From contig CAYSCH010000283.1 in the NCBI GenBank assembly GCA_964429355.1, positions 1 through 12,621 on the forward strand: a stretch of 12,621 nucleotides of DNA, in the 5' to 3' direction. The DNA is from JAAYAY01 sp964429355 (GTDB lineage: Bacteria; Planctomycetota; Planctomycetia; Pirellulales; Thermoguttaceae). Made by a program: the position numbers and the translations under genes. Under the pieces are notes generated by a model that was not told the origin of the DNA, did not search any database, and worked only from the letters and a program-made list of their open reading frames with translations. Shown piece by piece: positions 7,393-12,621 of the stretch; within the stretch, counting starts at the first letter, position 1, and every line of letters starts with the position of its first letter.

Positions 7393-8439
7393 ATGGCAGA
7401 AGTCTTGAAGTACCTGGACCTTGATTATCCGCAGATCGAAGGGGATCCGTTCCGGCTGGCGAGAGAAACGTGCGAGCATGCTGTGCGGGTTGCTCATGAT
7501 GTGGTGATTGATGAGAGCCGGCTGCAGCATTTCTCGGAGGGACTCGATGCGACGGCCGTTCGGAAGGTCACCCTGGGGCCCATGGGTGAGAACTGCGACG
7601 TAGGGGCGGGCAACTTTTCCGACGCGAGGGAAGCGGCCAATTTTGCCGTCGTGTTTGCGCTGCTCCAGTTCGGTCACGGGTTTCGCTATGAGCTGCACGA
7701 TCTGTGCGGTCGCGGTGCCTCCAAGACCATCACGCTGGGCGTTTCGAATCTCCGCCAGGGTGGTTTCTCGGCGAGCCGATTGAGCCGGGTCGACGCCGAG
7801 GAGGTTCGGGCTGCCTTTCAGCTTCCCGAGAACCCCTTGATCGACGAATTTGCCCTGCAGATCCGGGGGGTGTTGCGGCAGGCGGGGCAGGGTTTGGAGC
7901 GAGCCGAGGCGAGGGACTTCGACACCTTCTGCCGAAGAATTCTCGAAACCGAAGCGGCTGCCGCGGCGCCGGCCGCCACGCTGGTACGAGAACTTGCCAA
8001 TGCCTTTCCCGCTTTCAACGATCAGGGCGAGGCAAGCGACGGATCCACGGTTGTCTTCCTCAAGAAGGCGACTCTTGCCATCGGTGAGCTGATCCGTGTG
8101 GCCGCTCCGCATGATCGGTTCTATGGGCAATTCCACGACCAGGATCGCGCGGTTGCCACGGTAGACAACGTAGTACCTGCCGTACTGGTGTATCACAGGG
8201 TGCTGCGGTTGTCGGATCGTCTCCACCGGACCATCCACGTTGAGCGGCAGCCGCTGCCGCGGGGACCAGCCGAAGCTGAATTACGGGCAGCGGCGCTGGT
8301 GGTCTGCGATCGTCTGGTCGAAATGGCCGGGCGCCGGTTTTCTGCAATGGATCTGGGATACTATCTCTGGCTGGTGGGCAAGATCCCGGAGATACGCCAG
8401 TTCGCGCGGCATCACACGAAAGATACCGTGTATTATTGA
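7393..8439 (+). CDS. Divergent queuosine-salvage protein (DUF2419 / Qng1-like N-glycosylase)
   Basis: The 348-residue product is cytosolic, with no signal peptide, and matches the length of the Q-salvage family (about 340). The C-terminal half fits the family best: A-F-P-A-F-N-D (204-210), F-L-K-K-A (222-226), T-V-D-N-V-V-P-A-V-L (256-265, where the family has a D-Y-R-V-P-type catalytic segment, here Asp258), E-A-E-L-R-A (294-299), Y-Y-L-W (323-326) and a terminal H-H-T-K-D-T-V-Y-Y. Known members hydrolyse queuosine 5'-phosphate to free queuine for reuse in tRNA. The N-terminal half departs from the usual F-x-F-W motif: it has F-G-H-G-F-R-Y-E-L-H-D-L-C-G-R-G-A-S (93-110), so substrate may differ. 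It starts 12 bases after the esterase stop with no clear ribosome site, so translational coupling is likely. The assignment is from memory of the family pattern and should be profile-checked. Confidence 0.6.
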   Translation: MAEVLKYLDLDYPQIEGDPFRLARETCEHAVRVAHDVVIDESRLQHFSEGLDATAVRKVTLGPMGENCDVGAGNFSDAREAANFAVVFALLQFGHGFRYELHDLCGRGASKTITLGVSNLRQGGFSASRLSRVDAEEVRAAFQLPENPLIDEFALQIRGVLRQAGQGLERAEARDFDTFCRRILETEAAAAAPAATLVRELANAFPAFNDQGEASDGSTVVFLKKATLAIGELIRVAAPHDRFYGQFHDQDRAVATVDNVVPAVLVYHRVLRLSDRLHRTIHVERQPLPRGPAEAELRAAALVVCDRLVEMAGRRFSAMDLGYYLWLVGKIPEIRQFARHHTKDTVYY

Positions 8440-8613
8440 CCAGGCGCTCGAGGTCAACTTGCCGGGAACGCCCGAGCGACGCGGCGTTGGTTCTCGCGGT
8501 CGAGGATCTTCTGGAGAGGCAAGTATGCCCCAGGCCGCCGGCTACTTGACTTTCCTGTCCCGAATCGCTTCACTACCTGTTGAGGGTACAATTTCACACG
8601 ACGGAGTGACCTG
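8440..8613 (+). other. Non-coding gap before the LRR gene
   Basis: The 174 bases contain no supported gene. CGCTCG (8445-8450) and CGAGCG (8473-8478) could pair across a 22-base loop just after the Q-salvage stop codon, a weak candidate for a terminator. Confidence 0.3.
8587..8592 (+). promoter_or_regulatory. Possible -10 box of the LRR gene
   Basis: TACAAT matches TATAAT at five of six positions, 21 bases before ATG 8614. No -35 box is visible at normal spacing; the TTGACT at 8546-8551 is 35 bases away, too far. Confidence 0.2.
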
Positions 8614-10854
8614 ATGGACAATCGTCGTGAGCATTCCGACGGGCGGCGGTATCACGTCACGTTTCCCGTGTTCCTTTTGGGGGTCCTGTTTCTCGAGGGA
8701 CTCCTCGTACTGGCCGATCGCAAATCCCTTTTCGGCCTGAAGAGGGGTGCATTCTTCAACTTCCAGGTCGTCGCGGCATGGGTGGGGCTCGCTCTGGGCT
8801 GCTGGTGGCTGCCAATCCTGCCTTTTCGTCGTGGCCGGCCCTTGGACGCCGGTTCGTTGCTCTTGCTCACGATGGTGATCGCGGTTCCTTGCGGGTGGTA
8901 TGTCACTTGGCACCACCACCATAGGGATGTCGTGTGGAGACAGGAAGTCGCAAGGAGACGACAGGAACAGCAGCAATTTGGAGAGGCCTGGAGGGCGGTT
9001 CGGGATGTCCAGTCACGCAATTGTCCGCGCCACCTCGGCAGGTACATGCGGCAGGTCCGGCCTTTGCAGGCCCACATGCTGGCCGCTCAGATGGCAACGC
9101 CTCCGGCTACCGGTGACCTGGCCGTCTCGTTCGAAATCGAGCAGGATCTCGGCTGCGGCTGCTGTTTCGAGACGGTTGCATCGGACGTATCCGACGACGA
9201 CCTCCATCGCATTGCCGGGTTGCAGCGGATCCAAGTGTTCAACGCGCCGCAGGGCAAGTTCTCCGATACCGGCTTGGCCCATCTCGCGGAGCTGCGAGAT
9301 CTTCGTTACCTGGTACTACCCCGAAACAAGCTCAACGGGATGGGGCTTGCTCACCTGCAGTATCTGAAGAACCTTGAATACCTGGACCTCGGCGGCAACG
9401 AGGTCACCGACAAGGGGCTTTCCTGTCTCTCGGGTTTCACTAATCTTCGCTATCTCAACCTGGCCGGCAACAAGGTCACCGACGCCGGCTTGTTCCACCT
9501 TCGCCGTTTGACACAATTGCGTCGCCTGGACCTTCGCGGCAACGGTATCAGCAACGTGGGGCTCGTTCAACTGCAGCTCATGGGAGACCTTGAGCACCTC
9601 GATCTGACCAACACATCAGTGACGGACCTGTCGAACCTGGCTGTTTGCGGCAAGTTGGCGGTGGTCCACAATCCTGCGCTGCCGCTCTCGGGCGCAAACT
9701 CCCTCTCGATGCTCAAGGGATTGACATCTGCGGCCGTCGATGTGTTTCCCGCATCGGATGCCGGAGATCTATCCCGGACACTCGAAGTGCACGACCTGCC
9801 AAAGCTGACCCGTCTGGACGTGACATCCCCGCCGGATGTCGCAACGGTGCGGCTCTCCAACCTGCCCCAGTTGAAGCATCTGACGCTCAATCTTTCGACG
9901 CGATTGGTCTTACATAACACTCCGAACGTGACCAATCTCTGGATCCGCGGCAGTATCCGTGCCGACCATTGCCGGGAGATCGGCAAACTGCCGAAGTTGC
10001 ATCGCCTATCCATCGACATGGATGCGTCATCACAGCCGGACGCCCTGGCCGCCTTGGAACGTCTTTCGAGCCTGCATGGGCTGGTCCTCTCGGGCGAGGG
10101 ACTGGCGGACGAATCCCTTGCTGCCCTGAAACAGTTTCCCGCCTTGGAGAGGCTGGAGATACTGGGGCCTGGACTCTCAGCCAGCGGACTGAACCGTCTG
10201 AGCGGCCTCCAGAATCTCACCGAATTGACCGTCACCAAGGTGCATACGCCCGAGGAGGAACCGGTCTCGTGGAGTCGGCTTCCGCAGCTTCGGCAAGTGA
10301 TGTTGCACGCCTCGCGGATCGGCACGCTTCAACTCACGGGCCTTCCGAGACTGCAGCGGTGCTCAGCCAGTTACCAGGATGCCGTCGCCGTTCTGGAACT
10401 GGTGGACTGCGCTGCGTTTTTAGTTTCCCTGACTGGAGGAAACAGTCTGGAGATCCAACAACTAACAGCTCACAACAGTGCAACCGATTCGTCGCTCGCC
10501 GCACTGGAGCACGTTTCAGGCGTCAAAATCCTCAATCTCGCTGGCGAAGACATTTCTGACGTCGGGGCGAGCAGTCTGAGATTCCTCAATTCACTTGAGA
10601 GCCTCAATCTGGCCTCGACCTCCGTTGGCGACAAAACCGTTGATCTCTTGATCGATCGAGCGGAATACTTGCACGGACTAAGACAACTAGATCTCAGAGA
10701 CACACAGGTTTCGTCTGAAGGTCTCCGCAAGCTTCAGGCAGCCTGGCCGAATTGCCATATTGAGCACGACAAGATTCCCGTCGAGCCTGAGGCTCCGCCT
10801 GAAGAGAGTAGCTCCGAATCACCGGTTCGGCCGCCAGTCACGCGAACCGATTAG
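8614..10854 (+). CDS. Membrane-anchored leucine-rich-repeat protein
   Basis: The 746-residue product starts at ATG 8614, 7 bases after GGAG (8603-8606). Three hydrophobic segments at about residues 15-34, 50-70 and 80-99 anchor it in the membrane, followed by H-H-H-H (100-103) and a charged R/E/Q-rich helix (about 104-135). A cysteine cluster (C-G-C-C, 181-184) precedes the repeats. Residues about 190-345 hold six or so regular repeats of the type V-T-D-x-G-L-x-x-L-x-x-L-x-x-L-x-x-L-x-L-x-x-N, as in planctomycetal and GALA-like LRRs. Residues about 346-610 form a degenerate, still leucine-patterned solenoid, and residues about 615-720 return to regular repeats. The tail is rich in P, E and S. 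LRR proteins bind other proteins; the partner is unknown. No enzyme domain is present. It converges with the following minus-strand gene and shares 4 bases with it. Confidence 0.88.
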   Translation: MDNRREHSDGRRYHVTFPVFLLGVLFLEGLLVLADRKSLFGLKRGAFFNFQVVAAWVGLALGCWWLPILPFRRGRPLDAGSLLLLTMVIAVPCGWYVTWHHHHRDVVWRQEVARRRQEQQQFGEAWRAVRDVQSRNCPRHLGRYMRQVRPLQAHMLAAQMATPPATGDLAVSFEIEQDLGCGCCFETVASDVSDDDLHRIAGLQRIQVFNAPQGKFSDTGLAHLAELRDLRYLVLPRNKLNGMGLAHLQYLKNLEYLDLGGNEVTDKGLSCLSGFTNLRYLNLAGNKVTDAGLFHLRRLTQLRRLDLRGNGISNVGLVQLQLMGDLEHLDLTNTSVTDLSNLAVCGKLAVVHNPALPLSGANSLSMLKGLTSAAVDVFPASDAGDLSRTLEVHDLPKLTRLDVTSPPDVATVRLSNLPQLKHLTLNLSTRLVLHNTPNVTNLWIRGSIRADHCREIGKLPKLHRLSIDMDASSQPDALAALERLSSLHGLVLSGEGLADESLAALKQFPALERLEILGPGLSASGLNRLSGLQNLTELTVTKVHTPEEEPVSWSRLPQLRQVMLHASRIGTLQLTGLPRLQRCSASYQDAVAVLELVDCAAFLVSLTGGNSLEIQQLTAHNSATDSSLAALEHVSGVKILNLAGEDISDVGASSLRFLNSLESLNLASTSVGDKTVDLLIDRAEYLHGLRQLDLRDTQVSSEGLRKLQAAWPNCHIEHDKIPVEPEAPPEESSSESPVRPPVTRTD

Positions 10855-11765
10855 CCGAACACCTTCTCTACATAGACGCGGCTGCGGCGATGGGATTCGA
10901 GGGCATCCATCGTGTGGGGTGTGCCTTTTTCGACGGCCTGCTCCAGGACCAGGAGCGGACGGACGCCTTGGGCTTTGAGAATCTCGGCCACTTTCGCGTG
11001 GTCGATGTCGCCCTCGGTAAAGGTCTCGGTCCAGATGCCGTCTTTCGACTGGCGAAGATGCAGCTCGGCCGCGCGGTTGCCGTAGCGCTCGGCAACTTCG
11101 TAGACCCGCTCCACGTTGTTACCGCTGCCGCGGTAGACCCAGTGGGTGTCGAAACAGAGCTGCACGAGTTTCGGATCGGTCTGGGTCATGAGGTGATGGA
11201 ATTCGCGTCCGTCGCTCTCCCAGGCCGGGGCATGGAAGTGGTAGGCAAGGGTCACACCGTGTTCGGCCAGGGCGGCACCGAGACGGGTCATGGCCTTGGC
11301 CTGGGTCTCGAGCTGTGCGTCGGACTTTTGCCCCTCGCGGAGGGGCGCCGGGTTGACGACACAAATCCGCACGTCGATCTGCTGCTTCGCCTTGGCAGCG
11401 GTGGCGACCACCTGCTCGATGGCGGCGTCGACGGACGCCGGCTCATGCAGCGCCGGTCCGGTATAGAACGAACGCATTTTCAGTCCGTGTTTCTTCAGCA
11501 GGGGAACCATCAGCTCGGCGGCCGCCGGGTCGCCGAGCATGGCTTCCAGGCCATCCATGCCCGACCGTTTTACCTCGGCCAGGCCGGCGTCGAGATCGGC
11601 GTTGAAGTCCTTCTTCTGCCGCTGGTACATGTTGATCCAGCAGAACTGGTTGCACGCCACGTGAAGCCTTGATTCAGCCGCCACGGCCAGTCGGCCCAAA
11701 AGAGGTGCGATGACGGCCGTTGCGGCCGCGGTCTGCAGAAAACGTCGTCGTGTCGTTGCCGGCAT
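10851..11765 (-). CDS. Tat-exported sugar phosphate isomerase/epimerase-like TIM-barrel protein
   Basis: The 304-residue protein starts at the ATG at 11765-11763, with GAGGA (11773-11777 on the complement) 7 bases upstream. A longer in-frame start at 11906 would add 47 residues unlike a leader. Residues 1-31 are a twin-arginine signal: T-R-R-R-F-L-Q, then an alanine-rich hydrophobic stretch ending A-V-A-A/E. The rest fits the xylose-isomerase-like (AP-endonuclease 2 superfamily) TIM barrel: G-L-E-A-M (Glu74), Y-H-F-H (175-178), C-F-D-T-H-W (Asp206, His208), E-L-H-L-R (Glu234, His236) and V-L-E-Q (Glu275), likely divalent-metal ligands. These proteins isomerise or epimerise sugars or inositols; Tat export of a folded metalloprotein is common for planctomycetal members. 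The substrate cannot be read from sequence. Its TAA overlaps the LRR gene's TAG in the opposite direction, leaving no room for a terminator between them. Confidence 0.85.
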   Translation of the reverse strand: MPATTRRRFLQTAAATAVIAPLLGRLAVAAESRLHVACNQFCWINMYQRQKKDFNADLDAGLAEVKRSGMDGLEAMLGDPAAAELMVPLLKKHGLKMRSFYTGPALHEPASVDAAIEQVVATAAKAKQQIDVRICVVNPAPLREGQKSDAQLETQAKAMTRLGAALAEHGVTLAYHFHAPAWESDGREFHHLMTQTDPKLVQLCFDTHWVYRGSGNNVERVYEVAERYGNRAAELHLRQSKDGIWTETFTEGDIDHAKVAEILKAQGVRPLLVLEQAVEKGTPHTMDALESHRRSRVYVEKVFG

Positions 11766-11801
11766 GGCTGGATCCTCACAGGTAGGACTTGAGGTTTTTG
11801 G

Positions 11802-11812
11802 ATATTGAATAT
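11802..11812 (-). promoter_or_regulatory. AT-rich palindrome upstream of the isomerase-like gene
   Basis: ATATTGAATAT is a perfect odd palindrome in an otherwise GC-rich region, 37 bases before the minus-strand ATG. It could be part of a -10 region or an operator half-site. No matching -35 box was found. Confidence 0.2.
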
Positions 11813-11932
11813 GAGGGCTGGGCCGCCCACGCTGACCCGTGCTAATCGAAATATCGGGGCGATTCCATGGTGTTTCCCGATTCAGGGAAGGGTACGGGGC
11901 AGTCAAGGCGTGGTTCGACGGATACGCTGAAC

Positions 11933-11949
11933 CTCACGAAGACCGTGAG
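11933..11949 (-). terminator. Hairpin candidate between DUF4914-type and isomerase genes
   Basis: CTCACG and CGTGAG form a perfect 6-bp stem with a 5-base loop, about 145 bases past the DUF4914-type stop codon in its direction of reading. No T-tract follows on either strand, so terminator function is uncertain. Confidence 0.2.
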
Positions 11950-12093
11950 ATCCGGGACATTGAAGCAGGAGTTCGTTGGTGATTACGTGGGCCATGACGG
12001 AGGGCAGGGGTCTGCGGCAGGCTGCATGTCGAGGCGAGCCGACCGAACGGGCACCATGGATTCGCTTTGTCGGACACGACGCAGCCACGCTCC

Positions 12094-12621
12094 CTAAATG
12101 GTCAGATCGACACTCGGCAGGAACGCCTCGTAATCCTCGACGCTTCCACCGTCGATGCAGCACTCAATGATCTGCCTGCCCAAATCGTCCAGCCCCGGCT
12201 GGAGGAAGTTGCGAAGTTCGTGCAGGAAGAAGTCTCTCAGGATGGCTGCGCCCCTGTCGTAACCGTCGATGCCAACTTCAGGCTGTTCGTCCACGCGGAG
12301 GAAGAAGACGGGGAGAATCGTCCCCTCGACGTGCATCGAGTGCAGGGTATATCCCAGGAGCGGGCAACGAGCCGGCTGGAGCTTACTCGCCGGGAACTTG
12401 GCTATTCCTCTGCGACCAAGATATTCACGAGCGATCCATTCGGCCATGAAGCCGACCGACCAGGCACCCACGTGCTGGTTGGGCGTCAAGGAATAGCGAA
12501 CTTTCGGCGTTTGCTGAATCTGCCGAAGCAGCAAGTTGGCATGATCGACGATACGACCGGTGGCAAAAGGCCAGTAGGAGCCGACTCCTTCGCTGGCAAG
12601 ACCGGCAGCGCTGGTGATGCT
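12094..12621 (-). CDS. DUF4914-type protein, C-terminal part (5' truncated by window edge)
   Basis: Read on the minus strand the frame is open to the right edge and ends at TAG (12096-12094), giving the last 175 residues. The frame continues past a TTG at 12534 without interruption, so that codon is not the start. The visible part begins S-I-T-S-A-A-G and runs through E-G-V-G-S-Y-W-P-F-A-T-G, P-N-Q-H-V-G-A-W-S-V-G-F, A-R-C-P-L-L-G-Y, Q-P-E-V-G and a terminal I-I-E-C-C ... G-S-V-E-D-Y. I recognise this as the C-terminal end of DUF4914 proteins, usually about 630 residues and possibly related to PEP-carboxykinase-like kinases; no function is established. There is no membrane segment or signal peptide in the visible part. 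The family name is recalled rather than searched. Confidence 0.65.
   Translation of the reverse strand, partial: SITSAAGLASEGVGSYWPFATGRIVDHANLLLRQIQQTPKVRYSLTPNQHVGAWSVGFMAEWIAREYLGRRGIAKFPASKLQPARCPLLGYTLHSMHVEGTILPVFFLRVDEQPEVGIDGYDRGAAILRDFFLHELRNFLQPGLDDLGRQIIECCIDGGSVEDYEAFLPSVDLTI

Larger units (their letters stand above)
11766..12093. other. 328-base gene-free gap with short inverted repeats
   Basis: There is no convincing gene on either strand; the reading frames here lack ribosome sites and recognisable content. It holds an AT-rich patch near the isomerase start, with the odd palindrome ATATTGAATAT at 11802-11812, and three short inverted repeats: AATCG/CGATT (11844-11848, 11860-11864), TTCCC/GGGAA (11874-11878, 11885-11889) and CTCACG/CGTGAG (11933-11938, 11944-11949). 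Both flanking genes read leftwards, so it must hold the 3' end of the DUF4914-type gene and any promoter of the isomerase gene. Confidence 0.45.

Noticed and set aside
8546..8592. TTGACT and TACAAT as a sigma-70 promoter pair for the LRR gene
   Set aside because: The spacer is 35 bases, about double the usual 17; only the -10-like box was kept, at low confidence.
10890..11672. A 260-codon plus-strand frame opposite the isomerase-like gene
   Set aside because: Antisense shadow of a well-supported TIM-barrel gene with Tat signal and ribosome site.
1..12621. CRISPR arrays, tRNA/rRNA genes, insertion sequences, phage or defence genes
   Set aside because: I looked for direct repeats, cloverleaf patterns, transposase motifs and nuclease/integrase motifs and saw none.

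Overview
The window looks like a high-GC (roughly 60-65% by eye) bacterial chromosome, most likely a planctomycete of the Pirellulales type. Three things point there: a membrane-anchored WD40 protein whose juxtamembrane region is typical of planctomycetal Ser/Thr kinase-WD40 receptors, a membrane-anchored leucine-rich-repeat protein with V-T-D-x-G-L repeats, and several secreted carbohydrate-active-type enzymes spread through loosely packed, mostly co-directional genes. The assignment is inferred from gene style; no rRNA or marker gene is present.

Layout. 1-2081 (+): C-terminal part of a WD40 protein, open at the left edge. It has one membrane segment and 14 WD40 blades by my count, which fits two seven-bladed propellers. 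A perfect 7-bp hairpin with a GCGA loop follows its stop codon. 2304-7380 (+): three consecutive genes, each with its own signal peptide and ribosome binding site. They encode a large (814 aa) lyase-like protein with a toroid-type central region, a sialidase-like Asp-box beta-propeller, and an SGNH/GDSL esterase with a GxDLY domain. A sigma-54-like -24/-12 element lies about 95 bases before the first of them. 7393-8439 (+): a divergent queuosine-salvage (DUF2419/Qng1-like) protein, 12 bases after the esterase and in the same reading frame. 8614-10854 (+): a three-TM leucine-rich-repeat protein. 10851-11765 (-): a Tat-exported sugar phosphate isomerase/epimerase-type TIM barrel, convergent with the LRR gene and overlapping it by 4 bases. 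11766-12093: a 328-base gap with short inverted repeats only. 12094-12621 (-): C-terminal 175 residues of a DUF4914-type protein, cut by the right edge.

How the genes may work together. The three secreted enzymes form a plausible small locus for breaking down a complex, probably acylated, acidic or otherwise decorated polysaccharide: backbone cleavage, terminal sugar removal and ester removal. The exported isomerase-like protein could belong to the same theme but is on the other strand. The Q-salvage, LRR, WD40 and DUF4914 genes have no evident functional link to it. I found no tRNA, rRNA, CRISPR array, insertion sequence or phage feature. The most interesting items are the unassigned lyase-like enzyme with its possible sigma-54 promoter, and the divergent Q-salvage homologue.
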